In this document: piece by piece, positions 1-7,331 of the stretch
Numbering within the stretch: position 1 is the stretch's first letter
How the letters are laid out: each line of letters begins with the position of its first letter
Source: Candidatus Heimdallarchaeota archaeon LC_3
GTDB lineage: Archaea; Asgardarchaeota; Heimdallarchaeia; Hodarchaeales; LC-3
Assembly: GCA_001940645.1 (NCBI GenBank)
Contig: MDVS01000140.1
Span: forward strand, 1-18,577
Reading direction: 5' to 3'
DNA length: 18,577 nucleotides
Notes under the pieces: model-generated
Seen by the model: only the letters and a program-made list of their open reading frames with translations
What the model was told of the DNA's origin: nothing
Database searches by the model: none
Program-made: the position numbers and the translations under genes

Positions 1-1
1 T

Positions 2-358
2 AATCAACCAGCAGGTATAGCACTTAGTTGGGAATCAACCTTTGATAATAAACCTGTTGGAGAACGTCCAGATATTCATGAGATCTATGCATTACTTATT
101 CTTGTCCAAAAAGCCTTTCCAAATTTGTTTATTACTTCCAATCGAGCTGAACAATTTAATAGCGTCCACGATCGTGAAATTAATTATAAAGGTTATAGAT
201 CTCCTGATAATGCAAACAGGCATCTTAAATCATGGATATTATTTAAATATCATAGTAAAGGTGTTGAACAATTTCTTTTAAGACAAAAAATAGTATTTCC
301 TATGTCTATTATTCAAAATAGCTTTCATTTATCATTAAAAAAAGTAATATTTAAATAA
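2..358 (+). CDS. 3' end of a gene, possible IS6/IS240-like DDE transposase C-terminus
   Basis: The reading frame is open from the window edge to TAA at 356-358, about 118 codons, so the N-terminus lies outside. Internal ATGs give shorter ORFs, but the frame is clearly coding upstream of them. The tail contains SNRAEQFNSVHDREINYKGY followed by RSPDNANRHLKSW. This resembles the end of IS6/IS240-type DDE transposases, where the catalytic Glu sits in an 'N..E..N..' helix followed by a basic stretch, a 'G..S' turn and a W/YN segment. The match comes from pattern memory only; the two catalytic Asp residues would lie upstream of the window. It could be another family. No inverted repeat is visible downstream. 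Confidence 0.5.
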   Translation, partial: NQPAGIALSWESTFDNKPVGERPDIHEIYALLILVQKAFPNLFITSNRAEQFNSVHDREINYKGYRSPDNANRHLKSWILFKYHSKGVEQFLLRQKIVFPMSIIQNSFHLSLKKVIFK

Positions 359-503
359 GGGTAGATTTATTATCAAAATGACCTTACAACAATTTTCAGA
401 ATGTCTCATAATAATAGAAATGCATTTATTGAATCACAGAAGCAACTCCGTCTTAAAAAGTTCAAATAAGTCAAAAGTAATAATTCTTTCAATGTGATAA
501 CCT

Positions 504-989
504 TTGTTCGAAAATAGGTATGTAATTATAGAGATTCTGGATGATGATGTAGAAAATTTAGTTCCTCTTGAATTGGAATATATGTATTATCATGCTAATT
601 TGAATAATTATTTTGAATTTTCTGACAATATGTCAGCTTTGTGGATGAACTATATGAAAGAAGAAGTTTTAAAGGATAAGAATCAGAAAATATATGCTGC
701 TAAAATAAAGAAGCAATTAATTGGTTACATTCATGGAAAAATAACAATAAGACCTCCTATCTACAAAATTACATCTATTGGAATAATAGGAACAATTTAT
801 GTAAATGAAAAATATAGAAGAATGAAGATCGCTTCGAAATTGGTTAATAAATTGATGGAATGGTTTATCCTAAATAAAGTTACACATATAGAACATCCAA
901 TTGCCTCTAATAATTTACCAAGCTTAAATTTTTGGAAAAAATTAGGATTTGAAGAATTTATGGTCTGGGTGAAAACAGAAATTTCTTAG
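504..989 (+). CDS. GNAT-family N-acetyltransferase
   Basis: A 161-aa protein with the GNAT fold, which transfers an acetyl group from acetyl-CoA to an amine; the substrate cannot be predicted. Acetyl-CoA-binding motif A is at residues 97-115 (GTIYVNEKYRRMKIASKLV). The usual R/Q-x-x-G-x-G/A loop reads RRMKIA here, so the central Gly is replaced by Lys. Motif B follows with SNNLPSLNFWKKLGFEE near 135-151, the typical N...A..FY..LGF signature. The start is TTG at 504 with no convincing Shine-Dalgarno. No in-frame ATG lies near the N-terminus, so the exact start is uncertain. It appears monocistronic, with a T7 run just after the stop. Confidence 0.8.
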   Translation: MFENRYVIIEILDDDVENLVPLELEYMYYHANLNNYFEFSDNMSALWMNYMKEEVLKDKNQKIYAAKIKKQLIGYIHGKITIRPPIYKITSIGIIGTIYVNEKYRRMKIASKLVNKLMEWFILNKVTHIEHPIASNNLPSLNFWKKLGFEEFMVWVKTEIS

Positions 990-998
990 TTTTGACAA

Positions 999-1005
999 TT
1001 TTTTT
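999..1005 (+). terminator. oligo-T run after the acetyltransferase
   Basis: Seven consecutive T residues lie 10 nt past the stop of the gene ending at 989. Archaeal RNA polymerase terminates at such U-tracts without needing a hairpin. The window is T-rich, so this is only a candidate. Confidence 0.3.
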
Positions 1006-1164
1006 CTTTTGAAGGATCTATATTACTGCATTTCTAAAGAACGGGAAAAAAGAAACTACCTTTTATGATTTAAAATTAGGATAATGACTCCAATAGATTT
1101 GCGTGGAACATCAGAAACAAATTGAAAAATTTATATTATCTTCAAAACCTTCAGTTTTAATGAA

Positions 1165-1174
1165 TATTTAAATA
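1165..1174 (+). promoter_or_regulatory. TATA box of the HEPN-like gene
   Basis: TATTTAAATA centred about 28 nt upstream of the ATG at 1198. With archaeal spacing (TSS about 25 nt past the TATA centre), transcription would begin at or beside the ATG, giving a leaderless mRNA. This agrees with the absence of a Shine-Dalgarno sequence in front of this gene. Confidence 0.5.
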
Positions 1175-1197
1175 TCCTAAAATTTAATATTTTAATT

Positions 1198-2241
1198 ATG
1201 GATGGCAATTTTTCTTATGAACAAAAATGGCTCTTTACATTAAAATCATTTCAAAATTCATTAAAATATAGACAATTTCGTGTACGCTTGATTAATGAAC
1301 AGTTTAAAATTTTGGAAGAGCAAGAAAAAAAGCCAACTAAAGAGCTAACTCAGACAGACATAAGGCATCTGTTTAATATTATTCAAGCTGATTTGGCTAC
1401 CGAAATGATAAAAGCTATCGAAAATTTAACATACTTGTGTAACGTGAATTTTTTAATAAATAAGAAAGGATTATATTTTCCCAAAATGTTTGATTGGGTA
1501 TTTAAAACAAGGATTTCAGATCTTGAACTTAATATTTTGAACGATAAAAATGATCATTTATTTGAAAATCAAGATTCCTTTCGAATCATATTAAATAATG
1601 CTACCACACTAGAAGCTATTGAATTGTATTCGCTATCAGATGATGAAAATTTAAAAATTGAAAAGATTTTAAAACCTCACTATAAAAATATGAGACTTAT
1701 TATCCAATATGCGAGAAAATTTTGGAAAGAGTTCAAACCAGTACGAAATGCTTTTTCACACAATTTTAGGTTCTTTTTCCACGACCAAAAATATGGAAAA
1801 ATGAAGAATGGATTCAATGATATAGTATTTTTGTTCAACGAAAAATGGTCTTTAGATCAAAATTCAAAATCTAATCCTTTTGATCATTTTTTTCTTACCG
1901 GAAAAACTGTAGGATTATCTATTAACAATTTATTATTCAATATCAATTATACAGAAGAAAGGATTATAGAAAACCATATCTTATCCATTAGACATAAGAA
2001 TAAACGTTTATTGCCTAAAGATCTCTTTCGTAAGGATTTAACAGAACAAGAAGGGCTTTTTTATCAACAAATGTTAAATCGTATTAAATATGAAAAGATT
2101 AATATTCCGATTGATTATACTCCTTCAATGAAGGTAATAAATCTCCAAGCAAAGCTTCATTTTGATTTACTAGGGGATTTTAATCTGCTAGGTACAAAAG
2201 TAAAAGATCTTGATGTTAGAGAAAATTTTATTTCAAAATAA
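1198..2241 (+). CDS. HEPN-like protein with RNAFSH (RX4H) motif
   Basis: A 347-aa, largely alpha-helical and soluble protein; no full-length family is recognised. Residues 183-188 read RNAFSH in the context FWKEFKPVRNAFSHNFRFFF. This matches the RX4-6H motif of HEPN domains, many of which are metal-independent RNases acting in toxin-antitoxin, Abi and CRISPR effector systems. The motif sits after a long helix (residues 160-180), as in HEPN folds. The C-terminal 130 residues are unassigned. There is no nucleotidyltransferase (MNT) partner beside it, so if it is a toxin its antidote is not the usual one. The start ATG is placed by the TATA box about 28 nt upstream. The HEPN call rests on motif and helix context only. 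Confidence 0.6.
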   Translation: MDGNFSYEQKWLFTLKSFQNSLKYRQFRVRLINEQFKILEEQEKKPTKELTQTDIRHLFNIIQADLATEMIKAIENLTYLCNVNFLINKKGLYFPKMFDWVFKTRISDLELNILNDKNDHLFENQDSFRIILNNATTLEAIELYSLSDDENLKIEKILKPHYKNMRLIIQYARKFWKEFKPVRNAFSHNFRFFFHDQKYGKMKNGFNDIVFLFNEKWSLDQNSKSNPFDHFFLTGKTVGLSINNLLFNINYTEERIIENHILSIRHKNKRLLPKDLFRKDLTEQEGLFYQQMLNRIKYEKINIPIDYTPSMKVINLQAKLHFDLLGDFNLLGTKVKDLDVRENFISK

Positions 2242-2275
2242 ATTAATAATCAAAGTTTATATTTAATTGTAATTA

Positions 2276-2283
2276 TTTTTTTT
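2276..2283 (+). terminator. oligo-T run after the HEPN-like gene
   Basis: A run of eight T residues about 35 nt past the stop at 2241, with no strong hairpin. It is a plausible archaeal U-tract terminator. Confidence 0.35.
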
Positions 2284-2340
2284 GGTCTAAGACCAGAATT
2301 TAAATTGAAAATAGATAAGAGTATAATAGACTAAACGAGA

Positions 2341-2745
2341 ATGGATCGGAAAACAGTGACAAATAAAAATAAAATAACTTGGCACGAGGTGAAAAAAATT
2401 TGCCATTTGACTGATGAAACAATAGAAATGGCAAAAAAAGTTGGATTGACACCAAGGACTAGTAGCCAACTACTCTAGTACAAAACAAGAAAAATGGAAA
2501 TCTCCAACTGACCAATGAATTAGAAAAATCTATCTAAAAAGTTTTCCTGAATTTCATAAAATAAAAAAAACTGCCAATAGAACTAATAACCTTCCTAAAA
2601 TAGATGATAATGGTCTTAAGGAAAATCCTTCTGAAATTAATGATAAAATGTGGTTATTTGCAAAAAGAAGAACTGGATCATATCCTTTTCATACAGAAAG
2701 AGGAGGAAAATGGTTGATATTTGAAGAAATTATCAATGATAATAT
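2341..2745 (+). pseudogene. broken gene: N-terminal unknown domain plus Bles03/C11orf68-like segment
   Basis: An ATG at 2341 opens a frame reading MDRKTVTNKNKITWHEVKKI... that stops at TAG 2476. Homology-like text continues in the next frame from about 2468 (NYSSTKQEKWKSPTDQ), reaches TGA at 2516-2518 where a Trp would fit (TGG to TGA), and goes on as IRKIYLKSFPEFHKIKK. The same frame then runs without a break into MWLFAKRRTGSYPFHTERGG and KWLIFEE (about 2649-2730). The last part resembles the 'GKWLIF' core of the putative phosphothreonine-lyase/C11orf68 (Bles03) family. One frameshift, one nonsense codon and an abrupt 3' loss near 2745 make this a pseudogene. The family call is tentative; the frameshift and stop are read directly. 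Confidence 0.6.
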
Positions 2746-3005
2746 TTACAGGAATACCTCATCCCCCACCAACATTATCACAACAATTACTAGAAAGAAG
2801 ATATGTTAAACGATTCGGACAAAGGAATACAATTTTTTTCTTAAAATGGTTACCAATTTATCAAACTTTATTGCAAGCAGCAGGAAGAGGAATCAGGAGA
2901 CCAACAGATCAATGCACAATAATATGTCTAGATTATAGACTACCTGGATTAGGAATATTTCCAAAAAATATTTCTATTACTACACAGATTTCAATGCTAT
3001 ATTGA
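2742..3005 (+). pseudogene. C-terminal remnant of an XPD/DinG (Rad3-like) helicase
   Basis: The frame ending at TGA 3003-3005 contains FTGIPHPPPTLSQQLLERRY, then a YVKRFG segment, then YQTLLQAAGRGIRRPTDQ followed by CTIICLDYRL. In superfamily 2 XPD/Rad3/DinG helicases, helicase motif VI reads Q-a-x-G-R-x-I-R-x-x-x-D followed by a D-x-R strand, and a 'GiPfP/GlPlP' loop lies upstream; both are present here in order. Walker A, Walker B, the Fe-S cysteines and the Arch domain are absent, so only the last 85 or so residues of a 600-700-aa protein survive. The frame starts at a TTG (2721) inside the preceding pseudogene, so expression as a real protein is unlikely. Confidence 0.65.
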
Positions 3006-3037
3006 AGGAAATACAATTATTTTATCAATAAATATTG

Positions 3038-4639
3038 TCATACTAAATAAAAATGGTCATTGATAAAAGTTGGGTCTAATTTAAATCCTTCCTTTTTTAT
3101 CAACTCTATTAATTTGTCTTTCTTTTCCTCAGGAATATCTTTAGGCAATCTTAATACTATAATTGATTTTTTTTTTTTTATTTCTCTTGTTATGGTCAGG
3201 ACTTTACTTAAGAGTGTTATAACGTGGTCTTCTCTCTGTAAAACTGTCTTAATATTAAGGGGAGGGTCTAAATATATTTTATTGAACTTCTTTTCTCCTA
3301 AAAATGATAATATATCATCATTTAACACATCTAATTTATGAAACTGTGGTATTTCTTCAATTAAATTCGCAAACCATGATAATGGTCCAACAATGAATGG
3401 AAATTTAGGATTAATAGAGTCTTTCTTTAATGATTTTTTAATTCTTGATCCAATTGGGCGATTAACGAAATTAATAGTAATTAAATTTCTTTCCGATCTA
3501 CTTTTAGCAGCCAGTAGTTTGTCAGAAAATTTTTTAATATCATCTACTTCAAAATTGTAATCTCTGTCTATAGATACACACTTAGCACCAAGGAAGGCTG
3601 ACAAATATGAAATAATTGGAATATTACTAAAGAATTCAATGAAAAGGTCATTTTCTCTAATATCCAATAATTGATTCACTATTATAGGATATTTTGAAAA
3701 TTTAACCGCATAGTTGCGTCTAGGACTTATCTGATAAAATATATAAAAATTTAATCGATCAATTAGTAGTTTAGAAACAAGACCAATAAGACTTGGTGTT
3801 TTTCTTATGTTTTTCTTAGAAGTACTAATTACATGCATTATTCCTTGAAAAATACCACTTTTTTCATTATTAGGTGCATCCCAGAATATTCTTAAGATTT
3901 TCCTAAATTGAAGTTCATCATATTCAAAATTAAACATCATTAATCGATAATCATGATGTGAAGGACTTATGAGATTTAATTTAATATCCTCAAGATAATT
4001 TGACCAATTAAAAAAAGCATATTTTTCAACTTTCTTAATAATGGAATCTGCTGAATCGATCGTTTTCAATTCTGCTAGAAATGATAACAAATAATCTAAT
4101 TCTGGGACTCTTCTAATTTTAATTATTGAAATAGCACTAGTAATAAAATCTTTAGCTAATTCGATTCGGGTTTTGTTACTAAAAAAATATCTGTATTCTT
4201 TCATAGCACCAAGAATAGATTGAATATGTAAAGGATCAAAAGATACCAATTTTAAAGATAACTTCCCCCAACTAGTCATTAGAGTTGTATTAAATAAATC
4301 CAGTTGTAAAATGAAATTCCAGATGTTTAATGTCCCAATTAAATATCGAGCTATTAATAAGAGACTTGTCAAGTATTTTTTTTCATAAATATCTTCTGAA
4401 TTTGTAACTTTCCCCTCAATAAATCTTATTTCTGATTTGATTTGTTTCAAAATATCTTCATTTGCAAGTTCTTGTTTTAAATTCACTAAATCTAACTGAA
4501 TTGTACATATGGCGAATGAAGCAGAATCAATTGGATTGATAATCTTAAATTCATACCCGTTATATATTTGAATGAAATAATTATACATCTTAATATCAAA
4601 AAACATGAATCTATAATTTTGTGGTTTGTATATGACCAT
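3038..4639 (-). CDS. methyltransferase-like protein with C-terminal DPPL motif, partner of the adjacent nuclease
   Basis: A 533-aa protein. The N-terminal two thirds are helical and unrecognised. Residues from about 333 look like a class I SAM-dependent methyltransferase: an acidic strand GAKCVSIDRDYN (351-362, motif II), then a linker, then LNDDILSFLGEKKFNKIYLD leading into D458-P-P-L (motif IV, compare DPPY/NPPY of amino-methyltransferases), and a late strand SIIVLRLPK. Motif I is odd: where FxGxGT would sit it reads FFSNIPIISYL (about 336-346), without glycines. SAM binding may therefore be lost or altered. The gene lies 102 nt downstream of the PD-(D/E)XK nuclease gene on the same strand, an arrangement like restriction-modification. 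ATG start without a clear ribosome site. The fold call is moderately sure, the activity unknown. Confidence 0.6.
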   Translation of the reverse strand: MVIYKPQNYRFMFFDIKMYNYFIQIYNGYEFKIINPIDSASFAICTIQLDLVNLKQELANEDILKQIKSEIRFIEGKVTNSEDIYEKKYLTSLLLIARYLIGTLNIWNFILQLDLFNTTLMTSWGKLSLKLVSFDPLHIQSILGAMKEYRYFFSNKTRIELAKDFITSAISIIKIRRVPELDYLLSFLAELKTIDSADSIIKKVEKYAFFNWSNYLEDIKLNLISPSHHDYRLMMFNFEYDELQFRKILRIFWDAPNNEKSGIFQGIMHVISTSKKNIRKTPSLIGLVSKLLIDRLNFYIFYQISPRRNYAVKFSKYPIIVNQLLDIRENDLFIEFFSNIPIISYLSAFLGAKCVSIDRDYNFEVDDIKKFSDKLLAAKSRSERNLITINFVNRPIGSRIKKSLKKDSINPKFPFIVGPLSWFANLIEEIPQFHKLDVLNDDILSFLGEKKFNKIYLDPPLNIKTVLQREDHVITLLSKVLTITREIKKKKSIIVLRLPKDIPEEKKDKLIELIKKEGFKLDPTFINDHFYLV

Positions 4640-4741
4640 ATTAGAAATTAAATTTATTCAAATTAGTAATTTTGAATGAGATCACTTCAACTTTAACAAG
4701 GATCACCAAAGATTAGTAAAATATTTCGCTATATTTCTCTT

Positions 4742-5947
4742 TCAAATATTTCTCCATAATGGGATGAGAAATTGTTTCCTCTTATTAAAGAAAAGTTCAA
4801 AATATTCAAATGTCCGTTTTTGTTTTTGGTCGAAGACCTTTAATTCTTTAAATAGAGGAGATTTTCTATAGATTGTCTTTCTTGTTGGAGAATCCCTGTA
4901 TAACTTATATTGACAAATTTTGTCTTTTTTTCCTTTGATAATGATGATAAACGGACTTAAATATTTTTCAGGGTATAAATCTAAGCCAATTACCATTTTA
5001 GATATTCCTCCTTCTATCAATGATTCTTCAAAGTGAGAATTTAAGAATCTTATAAAATTTACATACTGATCCTTATTTATTTCTCCAAGCAGAAGTCGTT
5101 GAATAATTCCTAGATATTCGCGATTTCTACTAAAAAATTTTTCCATTGATAATTCGTTTTTTAAGGTCTTTCGAATATCTCTGATAAGGTCTTCTTCAAT
5201 CGTTTTGTAAGGAATATTTTTGATACCTTGAAAAGGCAGTGTTATAAAATTTTTTCCTGATATCTTGATTAATTTATTATTCTTGTCTCGAAATGATTTT
5301 TGTAATAAAATATTTGTGATTTCTTCAGGAATAGGTATATTAATACATTTTAAAAACTGAAGATCTTCAATTATTTTTGGAATAGCAATATTTGGGTTAA
5401 CCAACAAGCATATCACTATATCGACTTGAAAAACCTTTCGTAATAATTTTTCTCTCCTATTTATTTTTCGAAATGCTTCCTCCTTAATACCAATACCCTT
5501 CTTAATTTCAATGAGGACAGGAATATTATCCCACAAAAAAATTGCATCAAATTCTCCGTAACTATATCCATCTGATTCATAGATAATTTGTTTTTCTTGA
5601 TTATATCTTAATCCATGTGGAATTTTTGATTCAGCTGGAATTTTTTGCAAGTTTGAACCTTTCAATACAAAATTTGTAATTTTATCATGATTTTTTGCCC
5701 AATCAATTAATAATAAATAGATATAAGCTTCGTAGATTTGGCCTATTGCGTTGTGTTTCATATGTTCAGTCTTTTTCTTGAAATAGCTTCTTATACTACT
5801 TGCCACATTTGGATCTCGATAAATTCGAGAAATGATATCACCGTGTAAAGAATTAATGGTGATCTTATGCAAATCAGCAATCAACTCATCTGGTATGAGC
5901 GTTTCACTAGAATTTTCTTTTTTTATTGTTTGGTTGTTAGTAATCAT
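4742..5947 (-). CDS. PD-(D/E)XK superfamily nuclease
   Basis: A 401-aa protein counted from ATG 5947. Residues 132-150 read GEFDAIFLWDNIPVLIEIKK, the classic D-x(12)-E-x-K core of PD-(D/E)XK nucleases: D134, E147 and K149. An upstream helix IGQIYEAYIYLLL supplies the usual first-helix Glu (E73), and a hydrophobic strand VDIVICLLVN follows. It is therefore likely a metal-dependent DNA or RNA endonuclease. The C-terminal half is unassigned and may carry target recognition. Start choice: an ATG 14 codons upstream (5989) is possible, but the ATG at 5947 is preceded by GAGG with an 8-nt spacer, as at other genes here. It lies upstream of the methyltransferase-like gene on the same strand, so the two may form a restriction-modification-like unit. 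Confidence 0.7.
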   Translation of the reverse strand: MITNNQTIKKENSSETLIPDELIADLHKITINSLHGDIISRIYRDPNVASSIRSYFKKKTEHMKHNAIGQIYEAYIYLLLIDWAKNHDKITNFVLKGSNLQKIPAESKIPHGLRYNQEKQIIYESDGYSYGEFDAIFLWDNIPVLIEIKKGIGIKEEAFRKINRREKLLRKVFQVDIVICLLVNPNIAIPKIIEDLQFLKCINIPIPEEITNILLQKSFRDKNNKLIKISGKNFITLPFQGIKNIPYKTIEEDLIRDIRKTLKNELSMEKFFSRNREYLGIIQRLLLGEINKDQYVNFIRFLNSHFEESLIEGGISKMVIGLDLYPEKYLSPFIIIIKGKKDKICQYKLYRDSPTRKTIYRKSPLFKELKVFDQKQKRTFEYFELFFNKRKQFLIPLWRNI

Positions 5948-5989
5948 TGCTTTATCCTCGATTATACAGTTAATGCAAATATTATGCAT

Positions 5990-6486
5990 TATCCTGCAAT
6001 GTATAGCCTAAAGATCTTGTGATGACAATTCAGCTCATACAAATCATATTGACCAACTTAACTGATCAAAGACAGCTAGTCTTGGTTTGTACGTGTCACA
6101 TCATCTTCAAGCACTCAAAAAACTGCTCTATTTTCCCGTCGAGGATTTTTCGTTTGCTGAAAGTGTTTGCTACGTTATTGTATCAATATTCTGATTTTAT
6201 CTGATTTTACACATCTGTTCTTTCATTTCTACATTGCTTTGGATGGACTAAAATCTTAATTGAGTTCAAAGTTTATAATCATTCTCACTTTTGAACATTT
6301 TGGAATTTTGACTTGATTCTGATATTCGAAGGGAAATTATGTCCATTACGATCTATACGATTTTAAAATATGTTGTTCAGTTCGATATGTCATCATTTAT
6401 TTCTTTTTTGCCTTTGATAGCCCTCTGCTAATGCTCTTGATCGAGATTTGGCTAACTCTTGTCAATCAGAGATCAGTTTGATGAAT
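5990..6486. other. gene-free stretch with one possible decayed reading frame
   Basis: No intact gene is supported. On the plus strand, the frame through 6078-6191 reads SLGLYVSHHLQALKKLLYFP and VEDFSFAESVCYVIVSIF before TGA at 6192. It then continues with protein-like text (FYLILHICSFIS) and further stops, and an earlier stop lies at 6063-6065. The composition looks like a decayed coding sequence, perhaps a transposase, but I recognise no family. A 61-codon ORF at 6019-6204 is in a different frame and is not believable as a gene. Confidence 0.25.
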
Positions 6487-7020
6487 TCAGCTAAATTTTT
6501 TATTTCCTTTTTTTATTATTATAATAGTTATTAGTGATGAAACTAAGATGGAAAAAAGACCAAAACCTTGAACATTCTTTTCAGGACATTTTAAGGTATT
6601 TTCAATTACAGAAATATTATCCGAGATATAAGCTTGAGCAGTTATTTTTATAATTCGGCCACCACTGAAAGTTCCAGGATTCTTAACATTGAAAGTATGT
6701 GACCCAATTTCTTGATTTGCATAGATTTTCGGATCACAATTATCTATTTCAAATGATTGTTTGTTATCTAGAGGATCGGAGTAGGATATATCTAATTCGT
6801 CTCTATCTATTTCGACTAATAGACCAAAGTTCGTTTTTTTTAAAAGATGAAAAATAATTTCATAATTTTCTCCATCTTCAATACTAAACTCAAATTCTGT
6901 TAAATTATCCATATTGTTAATTGTATATTGATTATTGAAATCTCCAATAGCATGAGAAAATGATAATAGAGAAATCAAAAGAATAAATATGAAAAACTTT
7001 TCAAAAAATTTCATAAGCAT
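6487..7020 (-). CDS. secreted, C-terminally membrane-anchored protein of unknown function
   Basis: A 177-aa protein. Residues 1-25 form a Sec-type signal peptide (basic MLMKFFEK, then FFIFILLISLLSFSHA with a likely cleavage after SHA). The mature part (about 26-148) alternates hydrophobic and polar residues like a beta-sandwich and has two cysteines, C94 and C145, that could pair outside the cell. The C-terminus is QGFGLFSILVSSLITIIIIK followed by KGNKKF: a short turn with G, one membrane span and a basic tail. This layout resembles archaeal C-terminal sorting anchors such as PGF-CTERM, although the exact tripeptide is not present. A T/A-rich TATA-like sequence lies 11-23 nt upstream of the ATG. 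The next ATG (7014) is an alternative start. Function unknown. Confidence 0.6.
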   Translation of the reverse strand: MLMKFFEKFFIFILLISLLSFSHAIGDFNNQYTINNMDNLTEFEFSIEDGENYEIIFHLLKKTNFGLLVEIDRDELDISYSDPLDNKQSFEIDNCDPKIYANQEIGSHTFNVKNPGTFSGGRIIKITAQAYISDNISVIENTLKCPEKNVQGFGLFSILVSSLITIIIIKKGNKKFS

Positions 7021-7077
7021 CTATTTTTTTTTTATATTATAAAGAAAAAGGACACTTGATAAAATGCAAATAATTGA

Positions 7078-7221
7078 ATGATGGCTAAATTTATGGAATC
7101 AGTTTATTTAGATAGTTTATTTTATAAATTAAATTGTCCTTCCTTAAAGTTTGCAGAAAAAGTTTTGTCAGACACTACTTTCAGTCTAACTAAGATAATA
7201 GATGAGATTTTACAGAATTGA
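7078..7221 (+). CDS. possible small or fragmentary ORF, 47 aa
   Basis: This is the only coding-like text in the 311-nt gap between the two minus-strand genes. MMAKFMESVYLDSLFYKLNC continues to TTFSLTKIIDEILQN and a TGA. No Shine-Dalgarno is visible, and a TATA-like TATATTATAAA lies about 35-45 nt upstream. The sequence is amphipathic and protein-like, but I recognise no family. It could be an independent small protein or the N-terminal stub of a lost gene such as a transposase. Low confidence. Confidence 0.25.
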   Translation: MMAKFMESVYLDSLFYKLNCPSLKFAEKVLSDTTFSLTKIIDEILQN

Positions 7222-7331
7222 TCTTCTTATTAAATCTACTTTTTAATAAAATCTTGCTCTCAAAAATTCGATACTGAAACTGTCTATTGACCTTGATTAT
7301 TTCTTATCATTGCAATAGTCTATTTCTAATT

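Noticed and set aside
378..497. 39-codon ORF after the possible transposase end
   Set aside because: No ribosome site, no recognisable motif; the gap 359-503 holds nothing that can be supported.
2287..2469. 60-codon minus-strand ORF
   Set aside because: It is antisense to the recognisable pseudogene starting at 2341; the composition is typical of a shadow frame.
3060..3341. 93-codon plus-strand ORF
   Set aside because: Antisense shadow of the methyltransferase-like gene, within its conserved DPPL region.
6019..6204. 61-codon plus-strand ORF
   Set aside because: Not the frame with protein-like text in this stretch, no ribosome site, no recognisable motif.
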